Origin: JAKFEE01 sp036675815
GTDB lineage: Bacteria; Pseudomonadota; Alphaproteobacteria; Rhodospirillales; Magnetospirillaceae
NCBI GenBank assembly: GCA_036675815.1
Contig: JAKFEE010000022.1
Span: forward strand, 186,001 to 250,000
Length of the DNA stretch: 64,000 bases
Direction of reading: 5' to 3'
Shown: positions 55,290 to 63,517 of the stretch, in pieces
Position numbering within the stretch: position 1 is the first letter of the stretch
Layout: each line of letters opens with the position of its first letter
Translations under genes and position numbers: made by a program
Notes under the pieces: model-generated
Told to the model about the DNA's origin: nothing
Seen by the model: the letters and a program-made list of their open reading frames with translations, nothing else
Databases searched by the model: none

Positions 55290-56237
55290 TCATCGGGGCG
55301 CGAGAAACCAGCGCGCCGTCGCGGCCAATTCCTCGTCGACGCTGCAAGGCGGCGACCAGCCCAGTTCGTGGCGGATGCGCGAATCGTCGATCTCCAGGCT
55401 ATCCAGCAGGCGTTTGGCAGCCTCCGAGTGGCCGGTCGCGCTGGCGCCCAGGCGCAGCAAGCCCTGGGGCGCCGGCCAAAGCCTCGGCGCCACCCCCAGT
55501 GCCGCTGAGATGCGGCGGATCAGTGCGCTCGTCGACAACTCCTCCCCGTCGCGAACCAGATAGGTTCGCCCGCCGGCTGCAGGGTGCATCAAGGCGGCAA
55601 CAATCGCATCGACGAGGTTGGTCAGGCCGATCAGGCTACGGCGATTGCCGATGCCGTCCAGCGGCAGCGGCCATCGCCTGCTGCAGGCCTTGAGGAGGGC
55701 CAGGAAATTGCCCTTCACTCCCGGCCCGTAGACCAGGGGCGGCCGCAGAACGGTGGCGGCCAGCGGCGAACCCTTGGCCACCTGCCACAGGGCCTGCTCG
55801 GCTTCCCATTTTGACCGTCCATAAGCGTCGTCGAAGCGGGGCGCGCCATCTTCGATGAACGGCTTGTTGCCGGTAGCGTTGCCGTTGACCTTGATGGAAC
55901 TGACGAACAGCAGGCGTGCGATCCCCGCCTGCGCCGCCTGCTCCGCCAGCCGGCGAGTACCGCCCGCATTGATGCGCCGGTAAGCGGACAGAGTGTCGCC
56001 GGCCGTCTCACGCGTGACATGCGTGCGCGCCGCCAGATGGACGACACGCTCGACCCCGGCCAATGCCTCGGTCCAGTCGGTGGCGCCGTCGAGGTCACCC
56101 ACGCCGACGGGAACGACTCCGGGCAAAGCCGCCGGCGGCTTGCGGCCTGTGGCCACCACCGACATGCCGCGCGCCGTCAGTGCCGCGCACAGAGCCCGGC
56201 CGACGAACCCGCCGGCGCCGGTCACCAGAACCCGCAT
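55290..56237 (-). CDS. NAD-dependent sugar-nucleotide epimerase/dehydratase
   Basis: A 315-residue Rossmann protein. The NAD motif VLVTGAGGFVGRALCAAL opens the protein at the ATG 56237; the active site is LLFVSSIKVNGNATG and DAYGRSKWEAEQAL (YxxxK). It is of the UDP-glucose 4-epimerase/UDP-GlcNAc-type group that acts in O-antigen and capsule synthesis. It is 42 nt upstream of asnB on the same strand, likely one transcript. The exact substrate is unknown. Confidence 0.88.
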   Translation of the reverse strand: MRVLVTGAGGFVGRALCAALTARGMSVVATGRKPPAALPGVVPVGVGDLDGATDWTEALAGVERVVHLAARTHVTRETAGDTLSAYRRINAGGTRRLAEQAAQAGIARLLFVSSIKVNGNATGNKPFIEDGAPRFDDAYGRSKWEAEQALWQVAKGSPLAATVLRPPLVYGPGVKGNFLALLKACSRRWPLPLDGIGNRRSLIGLTNLVDAIVAALMHPAAGGRTYLVRDGEELSTSALIRRISAALGVAPRLWPAPQGLLRLGASATGHSEAAKRLLDSLEIDDSRIRHELGWSPPCSVDEELAATARWFLAPR

Positions 56238-56301
56238 CCCCTCACCTCCGAGGCCGAGCATAGGACGCAGCCGACGCGAGCGGAAGCCCTGCGGGGAACC
56301 G

Positions 56302-58902
56302 TCACTTGATCGGGGTCGACTGGTTCTGCGGGACGCACAAAAGATAGGTCATCACCGAACGCAGACGCGCCGGCTTGACCGGCTTGTGCAGCAATTCGAA
56401 ACCGCGGCGGCGTACCGCGGCACGCAGATCGGGCGAACGATCGGCGCTTATCACCACGGCGCGTGGCGCGCGCGGGATATGCGCCTCGATCTCGCGCAGC
56501 ATGTCCAACCCTGACAACCCGCCGCCCAGGTGATAGTCGACGATGCACAAATCGGGCGGCGGTTCGAGATGCGCCAGCGCCTCGTCAAAATTCTTGGCGG
56601 CAACCGGCTGACAACGCCACGCCGTCAGGATCACCAAGAGGCTGTCCAACGAATTAGGATCGTCATCGATTGCCAGCACGCGCTTGCCCGCAAGCAACGA
56701 CGAAGGCGCCGGGTCGGCCTCGTAACCAAAGGCCAGGGTGGCGGCGCGCGAGGCGACGCCATAAGGGACTCCGACACGGAACACCGAGCCCCGCCCCTCT
56801 TGTGAGCGGAATTCGAGCTCGAGCCCGAGGAACTGGCACAAACGCTCGACGATCGTCAGGCCAAGTCCAGAGCCGCGTTCGCCGCGCGCGGGGTTGTTCA
56901 ACTGGTAGAAGGGCCGAAAGATGTCCTTGAGCTTGGTATCGGGAATGCCGGCGCCGGTGTCCCACACCTCGATGAACAGGCGGTGGCCGCGCCGGCGGCA
57001 GCCCACGAGCACCCGCCCCTCGCTGGTGTAGCGGATGGCATTGCCCAGAAGATTGCGCAAGATGCGCTGAAACAGCTGGCGGTCGGTGCGCGCGACCGCC
57101 GTGGATGAAACGACTTTGAGGGCGAGTTCACGACGACGGGCTTGCGGTTGGTACTCCGCCGCCAACTGATTGAGCAGCGGTCCGATGGCGAAGTCACTTT
57201 CCTGATGCGCAACGGCCCCTGATTCCAGCTTCGCCACATCGAGAAAGTCGCCCAGCATCTCCTCGGCCGTCTCCAGCGCCCCCTCGATACGCCCGACGAG
57301 GCCGCGTCCGCCTGCGGAAAGGCGTTCCTCCGACAGCGCCCCCAGCAACAGCCGGGCCGCGTTCAGCGGCTGCTGCAGGTCGTGGCTGATGGCGGCGAGG
57401 AACTGGGTCTTGCTCGCGTTGGCGCGGTCGGCCTCGGCCTTCGCCTGCAACAGGGCGGCCTCGATCTCACGGCGCTTGAACAGCTCGCGATTGAGCTGCT
57501 GGTTCAACTCTGCCAGATCGGCTGTGCGCTTGCGCACGGTCTCTTCCAGCAGAACCGTGTTCTGGAACAGGCTGAAGGTGTCGCCCGGCACGTTCATGCT
57601 GCGCTCCAGGCGTTGCAACAGCACCCGCACCGTCTTGCGCAGCTTCGTGTTTTCCTGGCTGAGGCGCTCGACCTGGCTTTCCTCGGTTGGCGGCGGTGCA
57701 GCGATCTTCACCGTCTCCATCCCGGCGCCGATGGCGACGCCGGTGAAGGTGTGATTGACGTGCATCGCGTTGATCTGCTCGCCATAAGCGGAGAACCCGA
57801 CGACATGGTTTAGGTCGAACAGCCGCCGCATGTCGCGGTCCAGTCCGACGGCTTCGGCCTTGCGCATACAGCAATCGGCACCGATCACCACCTGCGGCGG
57901 GCCGACAGTGCGGCGAACGTCGTCAAAGACGCGCTCGAGATTCGCCACCATCCCCGTATTGCGGCCGATCGACAGTGGCACGCCTTCGTCGATGGCACAG
58001 GCAAGCGTCAGCGTGTTGTCGGCGTTGATCCGCTCGATGCTCCGCGCATAGTAGGCGCCCCCGATGCGGACGACGAGCGGCGGCAGCAGGCTCTGGTCGG
58101 CGCGCAGTCGGTCAATGTCCTGGCCGAGCAGCCGCGCATACTCGACGGCGGCGCTCTCGCCATTGAGCTCGATTATCGATCGGCGGGCGGGATCGGCGGC
58201 AGTGACGATCGCCTGTTGCTCGGTCCCGACGAAATGCTGGGTCGAGAACACCTTGAACGGCCGATTGGTGTAGACCAGCGTCAGCACCGCCGCATCGGCG
58301 TGGAACGCCCCATCGCAATAGACCAGGGTTTCACGATGCTGGCGATCGTCGCCCGCCGACCCGCCGAACAGTGGGAGGGTTCCCAGAGACGTGCTGATGG
58401 CGCTGGTGACCTGCTCCTCGACGAAGGCCATACCATCGACCAACAGAAAACCGAAGGTGGTCAGCGGCGACGGCTGGCCGCCCATGCGCTTGATCTCCTG
58501 GATCAGCGCGGTGGCGGCATCACGGCCATCCGAGCCGTGAAACGCCGAAATTTGAGGGATCAGCCGTGACGCCGAGAAGCACGCATCGCCGGCGATACTG
58601 ACGCCGGCAATGGCGCCGTCGGTATAGCCCTCGGCCGATACCTCGCCGGCGGTGGTGCAGCCGACGACGTTTGCCCCGGGCATGCGCCCCGACAGTTCGT
58701 TCGCGATCAGCCGCAGGTCGTGGCGGGGCGAGCAGAACACGGTGGCGAAGCCGACGTCCGGCTGCGCGATGGCATCCAGAAGCTCGCGCACCGCTTGCCC
58801 GGTGTCGGAAGCAGTGGAGACGCCGTGGCGAATCCCCGCGTCGGGGCCCCGCATCCCTCCCCCTATGTGGTTTCGCTTTCTTGGATGGCGGTTTTTTTTC
58901 AC
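56302..58902 (-). CDS. FIST-domain hybrid histidine kinase (NosP/NahK-like fusion)
   Basis: An 866-residue cytosolic protein. Residues about 35-400 form FIST_N and FIST_C (VVGCTTAGEVSAEGYTDGAI, VGFSAYGEQINAMHVNHTFT), then a coiled coil (residues about 415-510), HisKA with FLAAISHDLQQPLNAARLLL (His phosphosite), an HATPase domain (NAIRYTSEGR, GSGLGLTIVERL) and a C-terminal receiver (AIDDDPNSLDSLL, IVDYHLGGG, LHKPVKPARL). In Pseudomonas the FIST protein NosP binds haem and NO and acts on the kinase NahK; here the two parts are fused. The GTG at 58902 follows GGGGGAAAG; an ATG at 58854 is possible. Confidence 0.9.
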   Translation of the reverse strand: MKKNRHPRKRNHIGGGMRGPDAGIRHGVSTASDTGQAVRELLDAIAQPDVGFATVFCSPRHDLRLIANELSGRMPGANVVGCTTAGEVSAEGYTDGAIAGVSIAGDACFSASRLIPQISAFHGSDGRDAATALIQEIKRMGGQPSPLTTFGFLLVDGMAFVEEQVTSAISTSLGTLPLFGGSAGDDRQHRETLVYCDGAFHADAAVLTLVYTNRPFKVFSTQHFVGTEQQAIVTAADPARRSIIELNGESAAVEYARLLGQDIDRLRADQSLLPPLVVRIGGAYYARSIERINADNTLTLACAIDEGVPLSIGRNTGMVANLERVFDDVRRTVGPPQVVIGADCCMRKAEAVGLDRDMRRLFDLNHVVGFSAYGEQINAMHVNHTFTGVAIGAGMETVKIAAPPPTEESQVERLSQENTKLRKTVRVLLQRLERSMNVPGDTFSLFQNTVLLEETVRKRTADLAELNQQLNRELFKRREIEAALLQAKAEADRANASKTQFLAAISHDLQQPLNAARLLLGALSEERLSAGGRGLVGRIEGALETAEEMLGDFLDVAKLESGAVAHQESDFAIGPLLNQLAAEYQPQARRRELALKVVSSTAVARTDRQLFQRILRNLLGNAIRYTSEGRVLVGCRRRGHRLFIEVWDTGAGIPDTKLKDIFRPFYQLNNPARGERGSGLGLTIVERLCQFLGLELEFRSQEGRGSVFRVGVPYGVASRAATLAFGYEADPAPSSLLAGKRVLAIDDDPNSLDSLLVILTAWRCQPVAAKNFDEALAHLEPPPDLCIVDYHLGGGLSGLDMLREIEAHIPRAPRAVVISADRSPDLRAAVRRRGFELLHKPVKPARLRSVMTYLLCVPQNQSTPIK

Positions 58903-58953
58903 CGCTTTCCCCCACTCTATGGAATGTCGGTTCGCCGTGCAATCGCACGTAGG

Positions 58954-59964
58954 TCAGAGTGTCGGCGCCGGCCGCGTGAGGACCTCGCGGTAGTAGCACA
59001 TGTAGCCGCTGTCGCAGAGGTCGGGCCGGCGGCGTATTCCGCGGGCCAAGGACACGGCGTCGCCGCCCGCAGCCATGGCGTCGCGCACCCTGCGCACCAT
59101 CTCGACGCTCTTCAGCTTGCGCGGCAGCGCCGCCTCGCGGCCGGCGATCTTGATCGCCGACAGCCGATGCTCGGCCATCTCTGGTACGGCGCATAGGCCG
59201 CAGGGGCCGAAGGGATAGCCCTCCTCCGTCACCGAGAACCCGCAGCCGAAGCGGTACCACAGCCACTCCTCGTAGCGGGCGTCGTTTGCCGCCAGGGCCT
59301 CCGATTCCGCGGCCGAGAGCTTGGCGCCGTCGGCGCGTGCATAGCTGTTGCCGTAGCGGTCCAGGCAGATCGGGCCGCCCAGTCGTCCCGGCAAATGAAT
59401 GGTGTGGCAGGTCCCTTCCTCGAAGACGCAACCGTCGTTGAGCACGAAGGCCTCGAACTCCAAGTCGGGGTTGGCGGCGGCGACGCCGGCCATCTCCGCC
59501 AGGGTGACGTCGCGCGGGAAGATGACGCGCCGGGCACCCAAGCCGCCATAGAAAGCCGCGGCCTCGGCGTTGCGACAGGCCAGCAGCGAACTGACGTGCA
59601 GGCGTATATGCGGCCCTTCTTCGGCCAGCAACGCCAGCAACCCGGCATCGCCGACGATCAGCGCATCGCCGCCCAGATCGGCGAAACGTGCCGAAAGCTC
59701 CAGCAACGCCACCATGTGTTCCTCGGAATAGTGCGGTGCATTGAGCACCAGCGATACACTGCGCTCACGCCGGTGGGCCTGCTCGATGGCGGTCGACAGT
59801 TGCTCGAACGTCGACAGATTGCCGAAGATGCGCCTGTTGACGCCCGAGTTGTTGAACCGTTCGGACCATTCCCTCGGCACGATGCCGCAGTAGAATTCGT
59901 CGGCGCCGGCCTCGGCCAAGGGCACCACCTCGTCGGGGCTACTGATGGGCGCAACGATTTTCAT
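58954..59964 (-). CDS. U32-family protein, UbiU-like
   Basis: A 336-residue protein of the peptidase U32 family. It opens with MKIVAPISSPDEVVPLAEAG and has FGNLSTFEQLSTAIEQAH and cysteines at 26, 130, 179, 186, 200, 241, 255, 258, 317 and 323. The spacing C179-x6-C186-x13-C200 followed by later Cys matches the [4Fe-4S] ligands of UbiU. U32 proteins include O2-independent hydroxylases (UbiU-UbiV, RlhA, TrhP). Neither ubiT nor other ubi genes are adjacent. It starts within the end of the second U32 gene (26-nt overlap), so they are co-translated. Confidence 0.82.
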   Translation of the reverse strand: MKIVAPISSPDEVVPLAEAGADEFYCGIVPREWSERFNNSGVNRRIFGNLSTFEQLSTAIEQAHRRERSVSLVLNAPHYSEEHMVALLELSARFADLGGDALIVGDAGLLALLAEEGPHIRLHVSSLLACRNAEAAAFYGGLGARRVIFPRDVTLAEMAGVAAANPDLEFEAFVLNDGCVFEEGTCHTIHLPGRLGGPICLDRYGNSYARADGAKLSAAESEALAANDARYEEWLWYRFGCGFSVTEEGYPFGPCGLCAVPEMAEHRLSAIKIAGREAALPRKLKSVEMVRRVRDAMAAGGDAVSLARGIRRRPDLCDSGYMCYYREVLTRPAPTL

Positions 59965-60793
59965 TCCAGTCTCCCGAGACGATGATGCGGTCGATCCAGC
60001 CTTGGGCCAGCGCCTCCTGCACGACCGAAGTCATCGCCGGAGAGTGCCGGTAGAAGACGGTATTGCCGCGCTGGAAGGTGGCGAGGTCGACGGTGCCAGT
60101 GGTCGGCCGCGACAAATCGGCCACGTAGGTCAGGCACTCCTTGCGGCAGCGATGACCGGTACTGAATTTTTCCCCGTCCGGCTGGTGCAGAGAGCCGATG
60201 CGGCAGGCGCGCCCCTTCACCGAATAGCCATAGGGTGCGTGGACCGACACGCGCATGGTGCGCGAGCGAAAATCCGCGGCTGCGGCGAAGGGCGGCACGT
60301 CCATCTCGATGCGCGCGACTCCCAGGCTGGCCAGGAGCTTGCCAAACGCCCGCGAGTGGATGCCGTGAGGATAGAGTCTTGCCCATTCTGCCGAGGGTAG
60401 CCGCGGATCCTTGACCATTTTGCACATCAGGCGCCCGGCCACCGGCACCAGCCGCGGATGAGCGCGCCGCAACAGATGCAAGGTGCCCCAGTCGTTGGCG
60501 ATCACCTCGGCGCCGTCGGGCAGCATCGGCAACAAGGGTCGCAGCCGCTCCAATGTGCCGTCGGACAGCATCGGTGTCACCAGGGCGAAACCGAGGCCGC
60601 GGCGCTCGGCTGCGGCAATGGCCGCCGCCACGTGGCCGGGCGACGGCAGCAGCGTTTCGCAGAACTCGTTGCCGAAATGAAGGCGGTCGAGCGGCTGGCG
60701 CCCGAGCGCTTCGTCCACGGCGCGCACGTCTACCAGCGAGAGCGCTGTGACCACGGCGGCGCTGGCGCCTTCGATCTTCTCCTGCACGGTCAT
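59939..60793 (-). CDS. U32-family protein, UbiV-like
   Basis: A 284-residue U32-family protein, starting at ATG 60793 in overlap with the CcmF-like stop (ATGA). It has DRLHFGNEFCETLLPSPGH, LGFALVTPMLSDGTLERLRP and cysteines at 45, 197, 216 and 220 (ACRIG, then HRCRKECL), which parallels the C39, C180, C193, C197 cluster ligands of UbiV. The pair with the adjacent UbiU-like gene imitates the UbiU-UbiV heterodimer that carries out hydroxylation without O2. Here the pair sits with haem-lyase, protease and exporter genes. Confidence 0.8.
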   Translation of the reverse strand: MTVQEKIEGASAAVVTALSLVDVRAVDEALGRQPLDRLHFGNEFCETLLPSPGHVAAAIAAAERRGLGFALVTPMLSDGTLERLRPLLPMLPDGAEVIANDWGTLHLLRRAHPRLVPVAGRLMCKMVKDPRLPSAEWARLYPHGIHSRAFGKLLASLGVARIEMDVPPFAAAADFRSRTMRVSVHAPYGYSVKGRACRIGSLHQPDGEKFSTGHRCRKECLTYVADLSRPTTGTVDLATFQRGNTVFYRHSPAMTSVVQEALAQGWIDRIIVSGDWNENRCAHQ

Positions 60794-62847
60794 GCCAGTT
60801 CTTCCTTCTTGCCCTTCCGTTGGGGGATGATCCGCCAGTCGAGAATGGCCATGCCGGCAGCGGCCAGCACCGCGGTGGCGAAGCCCAGCCATACCCAGGT
60901 CACCATCGGGTAGACCTTGACCACCAGCGGAATCTCGGCCGTGGCCGCGGTCGGATCGGCCGTGCCTACCCACACCTGTACGTCCCGCCACAGATCGCGG
61001 TCGATGTGCGGGGTGATCATTTGCGCCGAACCGCCGGCGAACCGCGCATAACGGTAGTCGAGGATCTCGCACATGATCCGGACCGGGCCGCGCTCCGCGG
61101 CGGAGACGGCATCGACGTACCCAACGTTGCCGGCGCCGCTGGCCTCCGTGGACGACCAAGCGACCTCGCCGCGGCCGACGGTGACGCTGATACCGTCTGC
61201 CAAGGACAACGGCCGGTCGAAGTCGTCGGGCCAGCGCAGCATCCTCTGGGCGTAACTGTCGAGAACCGTGGCCAGCAGCAGGGCAGCGAGTCCAATGGCG
61301 GCGCCGGTGTGGGCGAGCCCGACCAGCATCCGCCGCACCGAGTCGAGGGGCTGATGGCGAAGCCGCCAACACCCCGTTCCGGCACGCGCGGCCCCGGCCA
61401 GGGCGACATATCCGAGCGTCACCAGCACGGCATCCAACCAGGGCAGAGCCGCGACCGTCGCCGAGGCTGTCATGCCGCGGCCGGCATACGCGGCTTGCAG
61501 CACTCCGCCTAGTTCGGCGCTGGCCAACGCCGCCACCCCCATGGCGGTGGTGATGGCCCGGCGCAGACCCAACCTGCGCAGCGGCAACAGGGTATGCCCC
61601 GCCAACAGCGCCAGCGCGCCGACCACCGGCAACGCCGCCGCGTTGATCGCCGTCGGGTCGGGCTCCCAGCGCGCAAAGGCCGCATTGAGCGCCACCAGCT
61701 CGGCCGACGACGACCATCGCGCCAGCATCTCGTAGTACGGCATGGCGGCGGCGGCTTTCTCGATACCGAGAGTCTGCGCCACGGTCGCGGCACCCAGTTC
61801 GCCCAACGCAATGAACGCCGTGAAAGCGAGACCGGCAATGGCCGCCGTCAATACGACGCTGCCGGTTCCAAGTCGGAAATGCGAGGCGCCACGCGCATAT
61901 CGGGCCGCGATGGCCCATCCTGTCATCAGCATGAGCGCCGCGGCTCCCATCACGAGCAACGGCAGAGAGGTCTCGCCGACGTAGCGGTGCGACGAGGCAA
62001 GCTGCGGATGGCGCGTCGCAGCCATCGTGACGAATACGGCCAGCGCCGCCAGCAACGCCAGCAGCGGATGCCATAGCGCGAGCATGCGGCCTTCGCTCGA
62101 TCGATAGGCGTGCAGACAGTGCAGATGGGCACAAGTCAACGCCCACACGGCGAAGACCGCACTCTGCACCGGGTCCCAATGCCATAGCGGGCCGAAGGTG
62201 AAGTCCTCGTAGGCCCACGCCATGCCGGTAATCAGGCCAAGGCTGAGCAGCAGCCACGCCGAGCGGGTGGTGCGTGCGGCGATCTCGGCCCACGCATTCG
62301 GCCGCCGCGCGACGGCAGCCACCGCCGCACCGATGGGGGCCAGGACGAGGACATATCCGGCCAGGACCAGAGGTGGATGCACCGCCATCCACACCGTCTG
62401 CAGGTGCGGATTGGCCGCCGGCCTGACGCTCGCCGGGGCTTGGACAAACGGGTTCCATACCAGGGCGCCGGTCAGGAACAATCCGGCGACGATCGCGGCA
62501 CCGCGCCCGGCCCAACGATCCTGGCGGTCCAGCATCGGCGCCGCGGCAGCGCAGCCGGCAGCCAGGACCAGCAGCGTCGCTTCGTCCCCGGCCCATAGCC
62601 CGCCTAACCGCAGATACCACGGCGCGTCGGCGGCGCCGTACAGCCATACCAGGCGATAGGCCGCGTGATCGAGCAGCAGATGACCGGCGAGGGCCAGCAA
62701 CGACGCCATGAGAAGCGTTGCGGCCATCCAGGTGGTGCGTGGGTGGACCAACAGTGGCAGGGCCAAGGCTAACGCCACACGTTCCCAGCCGCCGCCGATG
62801 CCAATGAACGCCGAAGCCAGCACCAAGGCACCTGCGAGCTCAACCAT
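60790..62847 (-). CDS. Divergent CcmF/NrfE-like haem lyase
   Basis: A 685-residue polytopic membrane protein. It has the CcmF landmarks GLWAGDEATLLVLA, NPHLQTVWMAVHPPLVLAGY and WAYEDFTFGPLWHWDPVQSA. The last is the WWD haem-handling motif, but altered: canonical CcmF has GGWWFWDPVENA. A large periplasmic loop lies near the C-terminus, then a final TM. It probably attaches haem to a specific cytochrome. The start is set at ATG 62847, overlapping the protease gene by 8 nt; ATG 62871 is an alternative. Confidence 0.85.
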   Translation of the reverse strand: MVELAGALVLASAFIGIGGGWERVALALALPLLVHPRTTWMAATLLMASLLALAGHLLLDHAAYRLVWLYGAADAPWYLRLGGLWAGDEATLLVLAAGCAAAAPMLDRQDRWAGRGAAIVAGLFLTGALVWNPFVQAPASVRPAANPHLQTVWMAVHPPLVLAGYVLVLAPIGAAVAAVARRPNAWAEIAARTTRSAWLLLSLGLITGMAWAYEDFTFGPLWHWDPVQSAVFAVWALTCAHLHCLHAYRSSEGRMLALWHPLLALLAALAVFVTMAATRHPQLASSHRYVGETSLPLLVMGAAALMLMTGWAIAARYARGASHFRLGTGSVVLTAAIAGLAFTAFIALGELGAATVAQTLGIEKAAAAMPYYEMLARWSSSAELVALNAAFARWEPDPTAINAAALPVVGALALLAGHTLLPLRRLGLRRAITTAMGVAALASAELGGVLQAAYAGRGMTASATVAALPWLDAVLVTLGYVALAGAARAGTGCWRLRHQPLDSVRRMLVGLAHTGAAIGLAALLLATVLDSYAQRMLRWPDDFDRPLSLADGISVTVGRGEVAWSSTEASGAGNVGYVDAVSAAERGPVRIMCEILDYRYARFAGGSAQMITPHIDRDLWRDVQVWVGTADPTAATAEIPLVVKVYPMVTWVWLGFATAVLAAAGMAILDWRIIPQRKGKKEELA

Positions 62848-63517
62848 GCCACGCCGCCCGCTGTGGCCCATGATGATGCGCGCGAGCCATCAGCTCTTGC
62901 ACCAGTCGATTGGGATCGGCCTCGGGGTTGACGATAAGAGTGGCGGCCAGTGCCCCCGTAATACGCGCCGCCGCCACGCTGGCCCCGGCGATGTTCCCAC
63001 CGGCGCGGGCGTGGAATGCAGGATCGGCGCCCAAGTCGGCGCGATCGCTGCAGATCGCCGCCACCTGATCACCGCGGCAACGGCCGTCGCCGGTCACGCG
63101 CACGAGTCCCGGATAGGCCGCGGGATAGACCTGCGGCCCCATGGCCGGCACCGAGGCGACAATAAGCACCCCCGCCGCCACCGCTTGCGCGCAGGCCTGG
63201 CGTAGCGGCTCGCGGTCCTCGGTGAGGCCAAGGCTCATGTTCACCAGCCTCACCCCCCGCCCCACCAGCCAATTCAGCCCGGCGGCGACGGTCAGCGGCG
63301 TGGCCAAGCCGCGCTTGTCGAAGACCTGGGCGACGTAGAGCAGGGCTGTCGGCGCCCGGCGCAGGATCAATTCGGCCACCGCCGTACCGTGGCCCAGGCG
63401 ATCCGCGCGCGCCGGCAGCACGTCCACCGCCCCATCCGAGTCGACGACGAAACGCGCGGCAGCCGCGGCCACCCCCTCCCCGGCGCCACTGTCGATGATG
63501 CCGATGCGCACCGTCAC
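62840..63517 (-). CDS. qhpE: QhpE-like intracellular subtilisin-type protease
   Basis: A 225-residue S8 protease without signal or pro-peptide. Catalytic residues are D9 (GIIDSGAG), H43 (LGHGTAVAEL) and S180 (IAGASVAAARITG). The oxyanion-hole segment reads ASVPAMG, without the usual Asn. QhpE of Paracoccus is a small cytoplasmic subtilisin that removes the leader of the QhpC subunit of quinohemoprotein amine dehydrogenase; size and cytoplasmic form match. It overlaps the upstream ABC exporter gene by 4 nt (ATGA), as qhpE and qhpF belong together. Strong by family and context, not by search. Confidence 0.75.
   Translation of the reverse strand: MTVRIGIIDSGAGEGVAAAAARFVVDSDGAVDVLPARADRLGHGTAVAELILRRAPTALLYVAQVFDKRGLATPLTVAAGLNWLVGRGVRLVNMSLGLTEDREPLRQACAQAVAAGVLIVASVPAMGPQVYPAAYPGLVRVTGDGRCRGDQVAAICSDRADLGADPAFHARAGGNIAGASVAAARITGALAATLIVNPEADPNRLVQELMARAHHHGPQRAAWHG

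Noticed and set aside
60794..62647. Upstream 600-codon extension of the UbiV-like frame
   Set aside because: It is a shadow of the CcmF-like gene; U32 homology begins only at the ATG 60793, which overlaps the CcmF-like stop.
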